From Sphingobium abikonense NBRC 16140 (GTDB lineage: Bacteria; Pseudomonadota; Alphaproteobacteria; Sphingomonadales; Sphingomonadaceae), in assembly GCF_001598335.1 (NCBI RefSeq), contig NZ_BCYT01000003.1, positions 186,001 through 250,000 on the forward strand: DNA of 64,000 bases, given 5' to 3'. Numbering within the stretch: position 1 is the first letter of the stretch; every line of letters starts with the position of its first letter. The notes below the pieces were generated by a model. The model saw only the letters and a program-made list of their open reading frames with translations. It had not been told where the DNA came from and ran no database searches. This document shows positions 52,821 through 61,806 of the stretch, one piece after another. The translations under genes and the position numbers were made by a program.

Positions 52821-55439
52821 ATGTCTCTGAAACGCGCGTCTTCCCCGGAGTTGTCACGGCCTGCGACTTTGTTGATGGCGCTTGGCCTGACGCGAAGCGG
52901 CACCGATGTCGCGGCGACCTGGATTTGTGGCAGTTTCCTTCACATTGCGCGGCTGTGGCCGCTGATCTTGCTGTCCAAAATCTGCGTGATGCTGATGCTG
53001 GGCCTGCTCGTCTTCCGCCCGCAGGACTGGACGCAATTTTTGTTGTTTGGCCTGATGTTCCTGGTCGACGGCGCGTTGATGATAGTGCCGCGCAAGGACC
53101 GGTTCCGCCGCTTGCGGCCCCATATCCAGACCTGGGCCATGCTGCCCATGCTGTTTCTGTCCGGGCTGAGCTACAGCGCTTGGATCGCCGGTGCGTTGGG
53201 ATGGACCCAAAACGCCTCGCCAGCACTGACGGCCTTATCCCAACTGGTGGTGGCGCTGCTGGTGGCCTGTATCGTGGGGGACCGACGCCTGCTGGGGATG
53301 AGCTATTTTCTCGGCGTGCTGGTGGCGGCCCTTATCGGCAGCGCCGGGCTGATCCCGATCGGCCTGTTGTCCAGCGGCTTGCTGGTCATGGCGGTCGCCA
53401 CCGTCAGGCAGGCCTCGGTCGATCGCGATCGCGCCATGGCGATGCATCGCCAGGATTTGCGCGCCCAGCGATCGGACCGGCTGTTGCAGGAACATGAGCG
53501 CAGCGGGCGCGGCTGGTTCTGGGAAACTGACCGGCAGGGGAACCTGACCTATATTTCCGATACGTTGTGCGAAACGCTGAAATTGCCGTGCGGCAGCCTC
53601 ATCGGGCGGGCCTTTACCGACATATTGCGGCCAGGCGACCGGCAGGCGGGCGATGGCGAACGCACGCTCGGCTTTCACCTGTCGGCCCGCACTGGTTTTT
53701 CGGAAATTCCCGTGTGCGCGGCCCTGTCAAAGGAAGAGCGCTGGTGGTCGATTTCCGGCCAACCGGTGTTTAACGAATATGGCCAGTTCCACGGTTTTCG
53801 TGGGTCGGGTACCGACCTTACCGAAATGCGCCGCAGCCAGGCGGAAGTGACGCGACTGGCGCAATATGATTCGCTGACCGGCCTAGCCAACCGCATCCAG
53901 ATGCTCCGTTCGCTTGAGCAGGCGGTGGCCGCACGCCATGGCCGGCCGGGCGAATGCACGCTGATGATGCTGGACCTTGACCGGTTCAAGAGCGTCAACG
54001 ATTCGCTGGGCCATCCGGCTGGCGATGCGCTGTTGCGTCAGGTCAGCCAGCGCTTGCAGCGCGTGGTGGGGGACAAGGGGCTGGTCGGGCGACAGGGCGG
54101 CGACGAGTTCAAGATATTGTTGCCGCGTCACCATGACAAAAACAGCCTGGAACTGCTGGCCAAAGCAATCATCGCGACGGTGGCCGAACCCTATAATATT
54201 GAAGGGACGTCGGTGGTCATAGGTGTGTCGATCGGCATGTCGATGTCTCCGCAGGACGGCGTGACGGCCGAAGCGTTGATCCGCAATGCGGACCTGGCAC
54301 TGTACGCCGCCAAGGGCGATGGACGCGGGGTGCATCGCTTTTACGCGCCCGAAATGCACGCCGATGCCGAAGACCGGCGCAAGCTGGAGGAGGATCTGCG
54401 CCACGCGCTGGCCGCCGACGGGTTGCACCTGGTCTATCAGCCGGTCGTGTCTTCACGCACCGAACGGATTACGGGGTATGAAGCGCTTCTGCGCTGGAAC
54501 CATCAAACCCGCGGGCCAATTTCGCCTGCTTTGTTCATCCCGATCGCCGAGGATACCGGGCTGATCGGGCCGCTCGGCGAATGGGTGCTGCGCACCGCGT
54601 GTCTGGATGCGGCGCAATGGCCAGAGGGTATTCGCGTCGCGGTGAATGTCTCTCCCACGCAATTCGCCAATCCCGGCTTCCCCTCGACCGTGATGAATGC
54701 GCTGGCGGCCGCGCAACTCACGCCGGAGCGGCTGGAACTGGAAATCACCGAAAGCGTGTTCCTGAACGACGATTCGGACACCGACTCGATGTTCGCGCGC
54801 CTGAAATCCCTGGGCGTGCGGCTGGCGCTCGATGACTTCGGCACCGGCTATTCATCACTCGGCTATCTCAAGAAAGCGCCGTTCGACAAGATCAAGATCG
54901 ACCAGAGTTTCGTGCGTGGCGCCGCGATCAAGGGCAGCCGCAACAGCGCCATCATCAAGGCGATTGTCAGCCTGGCCGAAGCGCTGGACATGGACACGAC
55001 GGCCGAAGGCGCGGAAACGCAGGACGAGCTGGTGCTGATCCGGCAATTGGGATGCAGCCATATTCAGGGCTATATCTATGGACGGCCGATGCCGATGGAG
55101 GATGTGCTGATTGCGCATCGGGGCGGCGTCACAACTGCGGCTGTGCCCAAGGGCTATCGGTCCAGTCGGCCCGAGCGCAAAACGATGTTGCGGACGGTTG
55201 CGGTGCATCATGACGGGCACAGCTACACTGGCCGGGTGCGCAATATTTCCGAGACGGGCGCGCTGATCGAAGGGCTATGGAATGTGCCCGTCGGCACGAG
55301 TTTCTCGGTCGAATTGTCCGACCGGCTGGTGGTGCAGGCGACCGCGCGCTGGTCCAAGGATGACCGGATGGGCGTCGTTTTCGATCGTTCGATCGATCTC
55401 GCATCCCTTCGGGCCCAGCCGCGCGCGCTGGCCTCCTGA
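52821..55439 (+). CDS. Membrane PAS-GGDEF-EAL-PilZ cyclic di-GMP protein
   Basis: 872 residues. The N-terminal 195 hold about six membrane helices. A PAS domain follows (about 225-330), then GGDEF with an intact motif at residues 426-430 (GRQGGDEF), EAL with an intact YEALLRW near residue 552 plus LDDFGTGYSSL and DKIKIDQSF, and a C-terminal PilZ domain (about 785-870) with RxxxR-like and NISETGA binding elements. It can in principle make, hydrolyse and sense cyclic di-GMP in one chain. GAGAGGC lies just before the ATG. Confidence 0.92.
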   Translation: MSLKRASSPELSRPATLLMALGLTRSGTDVAATWICGSFLHIARLWPLILLSKICVMLMLGLLVFRPQDWTQFLLFGLMFLVDGALMIVPRKDRFRRLRPHIQTWAMLPMLFLSGLSYSAWIAGALGWTQNASPALTALSQLVVALLVACIVGDRRLLGMSYFLGVLVAALIGSAGLIPIGLLSSGLLVMAVATVRQASVDRDRAMAMHRQDLRAQRSDRLLQEHERSGRGWFWETDRQGNLTYISDTLCETLKLPCGSLIGRAFTDILRPGDRQAGDGERTLGFHLSARTGFSEIPVCAALSKEERWWSISGQPVFNEYGQFHGFRGSGTDLTEMRRSQAEVTRLAQYDSLTGLANRIQMLRSLEQAVAARHGRPGECTLMMLDLDRFKSVNDSLGHPAGDALLRQVSQRLQRVVGDKGLVGRQGGDEFKILLPRHHDKNSLELLAKAIIATVAEPYNIEGTSVVIGVSIGMSMSPQDGVTAEALIRNADLALYAAKGDGRGVHRFYAPEMHADAEDRRKLEEDLRHALAADGLHLVYQPVVSSRTERITGYEALLRWNHQTRGPISPALFIPIAEDTGLIGPLGEWVLRTACLDAAQWPEGIRVAVNVSPTQFANPGFPSTVMNALAAAQLTPERLELEITESVFLNDDSDTDSMFARLKSLGVRLALDDFGTGYSSLGYLKKAPFDKIKIDQSFVRGAAIKGSRNSAIIKAIVSLAEALDMDTTAEGAETQDELVLIRQLGCSHIQGYIYGRPMPMEDVLIAHRGGVTTAAVPKGYRSSRPERKTMLRTVAVHHDGHSYTGRVRNISETGALIEGLWNVPVGTSFSVELSDRLVVQATARWSKDDRMGVVFDRSIDLASLRAQPRALAS

Positions 55440-55446
55440 GGTCCCT

Positions 55447-55698
55447 TTAGCTGGGCTTGAGCGGGGCGAGCGTCACGCCCTGCCAGTCGCCACCGGGATG
55501 AGCTTCCCGCCCCATCGTCCAGTTGGTCTGCAAACGGACCATGGGATTGGGCGCGCACCAGATTTCGCCCGAATCGCTTAGCCCCGTTACCCAGATAAGA
55601 TTATGCTCTTGGCCATAGTCGATGACGGCAAAGGCAAAGCCCTTCCCCTTGCCCTGGACATCGACGGGAAGGGGCGGGTCGAGTTGCGTGAAGGACAT
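55447..55698 (-). CDS. Conserved small protein, unknown function
   Basis: 83 residues, starting MSFTQLDPPLPVDVQGKGKG, with a GEIWCAPNPMVRLQTNWTMG core rich in aromatic residues. No signal or membrane segment. I do not assign a function; I recall similar unnamed proteins in sphingomonads. It converges on the cyclic di-GMP gene with 7 bp between stops. Confidence 0.68.
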   Translation of the reverse strand: MSFTQLDPPLPVDVQGKGKGFAFAVIDYGQEHNLIWVTGLSDSGEIWCAPNPMVRLQTNWTMGREAHPGGDWQGVTLAPLKPS

Positions 55699-55781
55699 GG
55701 CAGACTCCGGCTGGGGGGTGCCGCAATCAATGCCGGTCAGGGGCGCTGGTTCCTGCGATTAACAAGGATCAGTCACTTAAT

Positions 55782-55810
55782 CCCCTCCCCACGCCTCGCG
55801 CGGGGAGGGG
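55782..55810. repeat. GC-rich palindrome downstream of the fumarase gene
   Basis: CCCCTCCCC (55782-55790) pairs with GGGGAGGGG (55802-55810) around a short loop, with a further inner CG pair. It lies just beyond the fumarase stop. It could terminate that transcript, but no T tract follows on either strand. Confidence 0.6.
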
Positions 55811-55816
55811 GACGGG

Positions 55817-57337
55817 TCAGGCCTGTTCCAGCAACCCTTCGCGTTTGATCTTTTCCTGCCATACCAGCGGTGCGAGGCGGTGGACATTCTGCCCCTCGCT
55901 GTCGACTGCGACGGTGACTGGCATGTCCTCGACCGTGAATTCGTAGATCGCCTCCATGCCCAAGTCTTCGAAGCCCACGACCTTGGCCTCCTTGATCGCC
56001 CGCGCGACCAAGTAGGCCGCGCCGCCGACGGCCATCAGATAAGCGCTCTTGTGCTTGGCGATGCTGTCGGTCGCGGCGGGACCGCGCTCGGCCTTGCCCA
56101 CGCAGGCGGCCAGGCCCTGTTCCAGCATTATGTCCATGAACTTGTCCATGCGCGTCGCGGTCGTGGGGCCCGCAGGACCGACCACTTCGTCGCGCACCGG
56201 ATCGACCGGTCCGACATAATAGATGACCCGGCCCTTGAAATCGACGGGCAGGTCCTCGCCCTTGTCCAGCATGTCGGCGATCCGCTTATGCGCGGCGTCA
56301 CGGCCGGTCAGCATCTTGCCATTCAAGAGCAGCCGGTCGCCATGCTTCCAGCTTTGAACGACCTCCGGCGTCAGCGTGTCGAGGTCGACGCGGATCGCTT
56401 CCTTGCTTGGCTTCCAGTCGACCTGTGGCCATTCGGAAAGCTTGGGTGCTTCCAGATAGGCCGGCCCCGACCCATCGAGCGTGAAATGCGCGTGGCGCGT
56501 CGCGGCGCAATTGGGGATCATTGCGACTGGCTTGCCCGCGGCATGGCAGGGATAGTCGTGGATCTTGACGTCGAGCACGGTCGAGAGCCCGCCAAGGCCC
56601 TGCGCCCCGATGCCGAGCGCATTGACCTTGTCATACAGCTCGATGCGCAGTTCCTCGATCTTGTTCTGCGGCCCGCGCGCCTTCAATTCGCCCATGTCGA
56701 TCGGGTCCATCAGGCTTTCCTTGGCGAGCGCGACCGCCTTTTCCGCCGTGCCGCCGATGCCGATGCCCAGCATGCCGGGCGGGCACCAGCCCGCACCCAT
56801 CTGCGGGAGCATTTCGAGTACCCAGTCGACGATCGAATCGCTGGGGTTCATCATCTTGAACTTGGTCTTGTTCTCCGACCCGCCGCCCTTCGCCGCGACA
56901 TCGACGATCACCTTGTTCCCCGGCACCATCTCGACATTCAGCACGCAGGGGGTGTTGTCCTTCGTGTTCTGGCGGCTGAAGGCGGGATCGCGCAGGATCG
57001 AGGCGCGCAGGCGATTTTCGGGGTTCAGGTAGGCGCGGCGCACGCCCTCATCCACGACCTCCTGCATCGATCGGCTATTGTCGTCCAACCGGCAGTCCAT
57101 GCCCCATTTGATGAAGACATTGACGATACCCGTATCTTGGCAGATCGGGCGATGCCCTTCGGCGCACATGCGGCTGTTGGTCAGGATTTGCGCAATGGCG
57201 TCCTTCGCCGCCGGATTGGCTTCCGCCTCATAGGCGGTGCCCAGCGCCCGGATATAATCCATCGGGTGATAATAGCTGATGAACTGGAGCGCGTCGGCGA
57301 CGCTCTCGATGAGGTCGGCGGTCTTGATGAGCGTCAT
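55817..57337 (-). CDS. Class I fumarate hydratase ([4Fe-4S])
   Basis: 506 residues. It is an iron-sulfur fumarase: cluster-ligand cysteines lie in RPICQDTGI, IPNCAATRHAHF and AACVGKAERG, and the C-terminal beta domain begins VGPVDPVRDEVVGPAGPTT. It interconverts fumarate and malate in the TCA cycle. The length and fused alpha-beta arrangement are typical of FumA/FumB. It stands alone, with a small NTF2-like gene upstream on the same strand. Confidence 0.95.
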   Translation of the reverse strand: MTLIKTADLIESVADALQFISYYHPMDYIRALGTAYEAEANPAAKDAIAQILTNSRMCAEGHRPICQDTGIVNVFIKWGMDCRLDDNSRSMQEVVDEGVRRAYLNPENRLRASILRDPAFSRQNTKDNTPCVLNVEMVPGNKVIVDVAAKGGGSENKTKFKMMNPSDSIVDWVLEMLPQMGAGWCPPGMLGIGIGGTAEKAVALAKESLMDPIDMGELKARGPQNKIEELRIELYDKVNALGIGAQGLGGLSTVLDVKIHDYPCHAAGKPVAMIPNCAATRHAHFTLDGSGPAYLEAPKLSEWPQVDWKPSKEAIRVDLDTLTPEVVQSWKHGDRLLLNGKMLTGRDAAHKRIADMLDKGEDLPVDFKGRVIYYVGPVDPVRDEVVGPAGPTTATRMDKFMDIMLEQGLAACVGKAERGPAATDSIAKHKSAYLMAVGGAAYLVARAIKEAKVVGFEDLGMEAIYEFTVEDMPVTVAVDSEGQNVHRLAPLVWQEKIKREGLLEQA

Positions 57338-57417
57338 CTACCCAAATCCCTATATCTGCCGCCCGCCCTGCACGGCGGGTCTTCGCATCGGCGGCTATAG
57401 GGTTTTGGCCGATAGGG

Positions 57418-57777
57418 TCAACTTGCCGTCAGCGGGGGCGTCTGCTGGTGCTGGACGACGCGCCATTCTTCGTGGGCGAGGCGGCGATAGGTGGATGTGC
57501 AATGCGCTTCATAGCCATCCTGCTCGCCACGTCTGGCCGTCGCCTTGTATGCGATGACGATCAATCCCTCCTGCGGCCGCATCACTTGGCGCTCGGCAAA
57601 ATCCACGCTGTCCCAGCGCGGCGTATCGGCCATTGCGTCTGCGGCATCGCGCCCTTTGAGGACATAGGGCGGGGCTGGCACGACCATAAGCGCTTCATCA
57701 TCTATGGCTTGTGCATAATGGGCCGGGTCGCCGGTCCACAGGCTTTCTTCGAACTGCCAGATGCGTGCGTCTTCCAT
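57418..57777 (-). CDS. NTF2-like (DUF4440/SnoaL-type) protein
   Basis: 119 residues of a compact alpha-beta fold: FEESLWTGDPAHYAQAIDDEALMV, then VLKGRDAADAM and CTSTYRRLAHEEWRVVQHQQTP, the usual spacing in NTF2-like/DUF4440 proteins. The ligand or reaction is unknown. It precedes the fumarase gene by 80 nt on the same strand. Confidence 0.78.
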   Translation of the reverse strand: MEDARIWQFEESLWTGDPAHYAQAIDDEALMVVPAPPYVLKGRDAADAMADTPRWDSVDFAERQVMRPQEGLIVIAYKATARRGEQDGYEAHCTSTYRRLAHEEWRVVQHQQTPPLTAS

Positions 57778-58295
57778 GAATAGCCTTTCCTGTCCGAGGG
57801 ATACACATCAAGCGCTTGCCGGACCGAAAGGCTCCGTCTGCTTATCTTCGCGAAAGAGCTTCCTGTCGTACGATCTGTGTTCGGTGCTATGGGGTCGGCA
57901 CCGGCTCACGCATTTTCGTGGCAAGGCAAATTTATTTTTCTTTCCCTCATCACCCCCTTGCCTTTTTTGAGAGCAAGGGAGGAGCGCGCGTCGCTGCTGC
58001 GCGACATAGGCAGTAGGCACCGGCCTTGGCTCGTGCGAGTCCTCAAATCGTCATTTACCCCCTTGCGCCATGGAGACGCTGTGGCACTATCCCTTGTATC
58101 GGGTTAACGGGGGTTACCCAACAGATTGTGATTGCCCTCCTGGATACCTATCTGGGGGAGGGGCCGATTCCCGGCCCGGCGATCCGGTAGGTTGGCCCAT
58201 TTCCGTGCCCCTGTGGACCGGTCGATGCGAAGATGCGCTTTGCCGCAATCGCGCTTGACCGAATCGAACGAAACAGGAACATCGGGGACTCGCAG
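57778..58295. other. 518-bp gap upstream of nrdA
   Basis: No gene is supported. It is AT-rich around 57905-57970 and holds two competing hairpins: AAGGCAA/TTGCCTT with a T6 tract (57923-57968) and CCCTTGC/GCAAGGG (57955-57979). A paired NrdR-type site follows (58084-58131). The first hairpin could end a short unannotated transcript. Confidence 0.55.
58084..58131 (+). promoter_or_regulatory. Paired NrdR-box-like operator upstream of nrdA
   Basis: Box 1 at 58084-58099 (GCACTATCCCTTGTAT) and box 2 at 58116-58131 (ACCCAACAGATTGTGA) resemble the 16-bp NrdR palindrome and start exactly 32 bp apart, three helical turns, which is the spacing NrdR needs. A TTGTGA in box 2 could serve as a -35 element with TATCTG at 58149-58154. 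NrdR represses ribonucleotide reductase genes; its own gene is not in the window. Confidence 0.6.
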
Positions 58296-60227
58296 ATGGA
58301 TTTTCGCGACAGTGGACAGGCAGGGACGGGTGACGTGGCGACGGTGATGGACGAAGTGCTCGAAAAGATGAGCGAAGCGGCAACGACGCAGGGCGAGGCG
58401 GCCGAGCCGGTGACGTCCTCCACGGTGTTGGCGCGCCGTTTTCCTGTCGTGACCGACGCGTCGCGCGATGCGCTGCTGACCGAATTTGGCAAGGAAACGC
58501 TGAACGATCGCTATCTCCTGCCCGGCGAATCCTATCAGGACCTCTTCGCGCGTGTCGCCGCCGCCTATGCCGACGATGCCGATCATGCGCAGCGGGTCTA
58601 CGACTATATCTCCAGGCTCTGGTTCATGCCCGCCACCCCGGTTCTCTCGAACGGCGGCACCGGGCGCGGCCTGCCGATTAGCTGCTATCTCAACAGCGTC
58701 GACGACAGCCTGGAAGGCATCGTTAACACCTGGAACGAGAATGTCTGGCTCGCCTCGCGCGGCGGCGGCATCGGCACCTATTGGGGCAATGTGCGCGGTA
58801 TTGGAGAGCCGGTGGGTCTCAACGGCAAGACCAGCGGCATCATCCCGTTCGTGCGCGTGATGGACTCGCTGACCCTTGCGATCAGCCAGGGCAGCCTGCG
58901 TCGCGGCTCGGCCGCCTGCTATCTCGACATCTCCCATCCGGAGATCGAAGAGTTCCTCGAAATCCGCAAGACGAGCGGCGACTTCAACCGCAAGGCGCTC
59001 AACCTTCATCACGGCGTATTGCTGACCGATGAGTTCATGGAGGCGGTGCGCGATGGCGCTGACTTCAACCTGCGCAGTCCCAAGGACCAGTCGGTGCGCG
59101 GCACGGTCAACGCCCGCGCTTTGTTCCAGAAGCTGGTCGAAGTGCGCCTCGCCACCGGCGAGCCTTATATCGTCTTCAACGATACCGTGAACCGGATGAT
59201 GCCCAAGCATCACCGCGAACTGGGGCTGAAGGTGTCGACCTCCAACCTCTGCTCGGAAATCACTTTGCCGACGGGTCGCGACCATCTCGGCAATGATCGC
59301 ACGGCGGTCTGCTGCCTGTCGTCGATGAACCTGGAAACCTGGGACGAGTGGAAGGATCATCCGACCTTCGCGGAAGACATCATGCGCTTCCTCGATAACG
59401 TCCTTCAGGACTATATCGACCGCGCGCCGGCGGAAATGGCGCGCGCCAAATATAGCGCGATGCGCGAACGCTCGGTCGGGCTGGGCGTCATGGGCTTCCA
59501 CAGCTTCCTGCAGGCGCGCAACATCCCGTTCGAAGGGGCAATGGCCAAGAGCTGGAACCTGCGCATCTTCAAGCATATCAATGCCAAGGTGAATGAGGCG
59601 TCGATGCTGCTCGCGCAGGAGCGCGGGCCGTGCCCCGATGCGGCCGACCAGGGCGTGATGGAGCGTTTTTCCTGCAAGATGGCAATTGCGCCGACCGCGT
59701 CGATCAGCATCATCTGTGGCGGTGCGTCGGCCTGTATCGAGCCGATCCCGGCCAACATCTACACGCACAAAACGCTGTCGGGCAGCTTTGCCGTCAAGAA
59801 TCCCTATCTCGAAAAGCTGCTCGTCGCCAAGGCGAAGGACAGCAGCGCGGTGTGGAATTCGATCCTGGAAAAGGGCGGCTCGGTCCAGCATCTCGACTTC
59901 CTGACCCAGGAAGAAAAGGATGTGTTCAAGACCAGTTTCGAGATCGACCAGCGCTGGCTGCTCGAACTCGCGGCCGATCGCACGCCCTATATCGACCAGG
60001 CGCAGTCACTCAATCTGTTCATCCCGGCGGATGTGGAGAAATGGGATCTGCTGATGCTCCATTTCCGCGCCTGGGAACTGGGCATCAAGTCGCTTTATTA
60101 TCTGCGGTCGAAATCGGTGCAGCGCGCGGGCTTTGCTGGTGGGGTGGAAGCGGACAATACGATCGATGCGCCCCGGTTCGAAATCGCCGAGACAACGGAT
60201 TATGACGAATGTCTCGCCTGTCAATAA
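58296..60227 (+). CDS. nrdA: Class Ia ribonucleotide reductase, alpha subunit
   Basis: 643 residues. NrdA reduces ribonucleotides to deoxyribonucleotides. Active-site cysteines are visible in GLPISCYLNS, NLCSEITLP (with the catalytic Asn and Glu) and AVCCLSSMNL, and the redox pair ends the chain in ECLACQ. There is no N-terminal ATP-cone domain, so dATP inhibition through that site is absent. ATG 58296 follows GGGGA by 8 nt. A minus-strand gene separates it from nrdB. Confidence 0.94.
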   Translation: MDFRDSGQAGTGDVATVMDEVLEKMSEAATTQGEAAEPVTSSTVLARRFPVVTDASRDALLTEFGKETLNDRYLLPGESYQDLFARVAAAYADDADHAQRVYDYISRLWFMPATPVLSNGGTGRGLPISCYLNSVDDSLEGIVNTWNENVWLASRGGGIGTYWGNVRGIGEPVGLNGKTSGIIPFVRVMDSLTLAISQGSLRRGSAACYLDISHPEIEEFLEIRKTSGDFNRKALNLHHGVLLTDEFMEAVRDGADFNLRSPKDQSVRGTVNARALFQKLVEVRLATGEPYIVFNDTVNRMMPKHHRELGLKVSTSNLCSEITLPTGRDHLGNDRTAVCCLSSMNLETWDEWKDHPTFAEDIMRFLDNVLQDYIDRAPAEMARAKYSAMRERSVGLGVMGFHSFLQARNIPFEGAMAKSWNLRIFKHINAKVNEASMLLAQERGPCPDAADQGVMERFSCKMAIAPTASISIICGGASACIEPIPANIYTHKTLSGSFAVKNPYLEKLLVAKAKDSSAVWNSILEKGGSVQHLDFLTQEEKDVFKTSFEIDQRWLLELAADRTPYIDQAQSLNLFIPADVEKWDLLMLHFRAWELGIKSLYYLRSKSVQRAGFAGGVEADNTIDAPRFEIAETTDYDECLACQ

Positions 60228-60240
60228 TATGGGCGCAAGC

Positions 60241-60266
60241 GGCGCGGCGGATGTCTCCGCCGCGCC
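60241..60266. terminator. Hairpin between nrdA and the DUF2171 gene
   Basis: GGCGCGGCGG (60241-60250) pairs perfectly with CCGCCGCGCC (60257-60266) across a 6-nt loop. On the plus strand a T run comes only 11 nt later, so it may be a weak or partial terminator for nrdA and the end of the convergent gene. Confidence 0.6.
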
Positions 60267-60273
60267 CGCTGTC

Positions 60274-60540
60274 TCATTTTTCTTCTTCGAACGTCACCGC
60301 GACGTCGGCATTGGCAGACAGGCGCACCCGTCCGTCGCTCTCGACCTCCGCGATCAGGCCCTTTGAAATATAATGATGATGCCCTTCATGGCTTCCGGTA
60401 GCACCTTCGACCTGCGCCCCACTGTCCTTCTTGGTCAGCTTAATGCGGTCGCCCTCGACATGGTCGACGGTGCCCACATGGACGCCGTCGGCGCCGATGA
60501 CTTCTGCATGTTCCTTGATCTGGTTCAAATCGACCACCAT
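60274..60540 (-). CDS. DUF2171 family protein
   Basis: 88 residues: MVVDLNQIKEHAEVIGADG, then HVGTVDHVEGDRIKLTKKD and HHHYISKGLIAEVE. This PRC-barrel-like small protein family (DUF2171) has no known function. AGGAGA lies 3 nt before ATG 60540. It is placed between nrdA and nrdB on the opposite strand. Confidence 0.85.
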   Translation of the reverse strand: MVVDLNQIKEHAEVIGADGVHVGTVDHVEGDRIKLTKKDSGAQVEGATGSHEGHHHYISKGLIAEVESDGRVRLSANADVAVTFEEEK

Positions 60541-60640
60541 TGCTCTCCTGTTGCTGAGGGGACGGCGCATCAACGTTCTTCCCTTGGCCCGGTTGCAACG
60601 ATCCTTTCCTGATAACGCATTCGCCCCGGAGTTACCCCAA

Positions 60641-61693
60641 ATGCCCCTTCTCCAAGCCTCCAAGGTCTACAAGCCATTCGAATATCCCTGGGCCTATGAG
60701 TTTTGGAAGCGCCAGCAGCAGCTGCACTGGCTGCCCGAGGAAGTGCCGTTGGGCGAGGATTGCCGCGACTGGGCGCAGAAGCTCAGCGACCATGAGCGCA
60801 ACCTGCTGACGCAAATCTTCCGCTTTTTCACCCAGGCGGACGTGGAGGTGCAGGATTGCTACCACGAAAAATATGGCCGCGTGTTCAAGCCGACCGAAGT
60901 GAAGATGATGCTGACAGCGTTCAGCAACATGGAAACGGTCCATATCGCTGCCTATTCGCACCTGCTCGACACGATCGGCATGCCCGAAAGCGAATATAGC
61001 GCCTTCATGCAGTATAAGGAGATGAAGGACAAACACGACTATCTGCAACAGTTCGGCGTCGACACAGACGAGGACATCGCCAAGACGCTGGCGATGTTCG
61101 GCGGCTTTACCGAAGGGCTGCAGCTTTTCGCCTCCTTCGCGATGCTGATGAACTTCCCGCGCTTCAACAAGATGAAGGGCATGGGGCAGATCGTCAGCTG
61201 GTCGGTGCGCGACGAAACGCTGCATTGCGAAGGGATCGTGCGGCTGTTCCACGCCTTCGTGAAGGAACGCGACTGCCTGACCGCCAGCGTCAAGGACGAC
61301 ATCATGGACATGTGCCAGAAGACGGTCCGCATCGAGGACGCCTTCGTCGACTTGGTGTTCGAGATGGGACCAGTGCCCGGCATGACGCCCAAAGACATCA
61401 AGAAATATGTCCGCTACATCGCCGACTGGCGACTGGGGCAGCTGGGCTTGAAGCCCATCTACATGATCGACGAGCATCCGCTCCCTTGGCTCACGCCGCT
61501 GCTGAACGGCGTGGAACATGCCAATTTCTTCGAAACCCGCGCGACCGAATATTCAAAGGCTGCGACGCGCGGCCAATGGAACGACGTGTGGGATGCGTTC
61601 GACCGTCGCCAGAAGATCAAGGGCGGCGCTGCCGCCAATGCCGACGAGGAAGGCCCCGATATGTTCAAGGCCGCAGGAATCGCGGCCGAATAA
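60641..61693 (+). CDS. nrdB: Class Ia ribonucleotide reductase, beta subunit
   Basis: 350 residues. NrdB carries the di-iron tyrosyl radical. Metal ligands are visible in the METVHIAAY helix (Glu, His and the radical Tyr at the E. coli spacing), GGFTEGLQLF and RDETLHCEG. ATG 60641 is preceded by GGAG about 9 nt away, and the frame upstream over the DUF2171 gene is rejected. No NrdR-like box lies in the 100-bp gap before it. Confidence 0.94.
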   Translation: MPLLQASKVYKPFEYPWAYEFWKRQQQLHWLPEEVPLGEDCRDWAQKLSDHERNLLTQIFRFFTQADVEVQDCYHEKYGRVFKPTEVKMMLTAFSNMETVHIAAYSHLLDTIGMPESEYSAFMQYKEMKDKHDYLQQFGVDTDEDIAKTLAMFGGFTEGLQLFASFAMLMNFPRFNKMKGMGQIVSWSVRDETLHCEGIVRLFHAFVKERDCLTASVKDDIMDMCQKTVRIEDAFVDLVFEMGPVPGMTPKDIKKYVRYIADWRLGQLGLKPIYMIDEHPLPWLTPLLNGVEHANFFETRATEYSKAATRGQWNDVWDAFDRRQKIKGGAAANADEEGPDMFKAAGIAAE

Positions 61694-61806
61694 GCCCTGT
61701 ATTGGCGCAAAGCACGGGGCCGCTATCCCATCCGGGGTGGCGGCCCATCGCCGTCATGGACAAGCGCGCAATGGGGATGCGGCGAAGGTCCTTCGCCCGC
61801 CCCTCC

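Noticed and set aside
61717-61746. GGGCCGC/GCGGCCC hairpin after nrdB, considered as a terminator
   Set aside because: No T tract follows; retained only as a possible weak structure.
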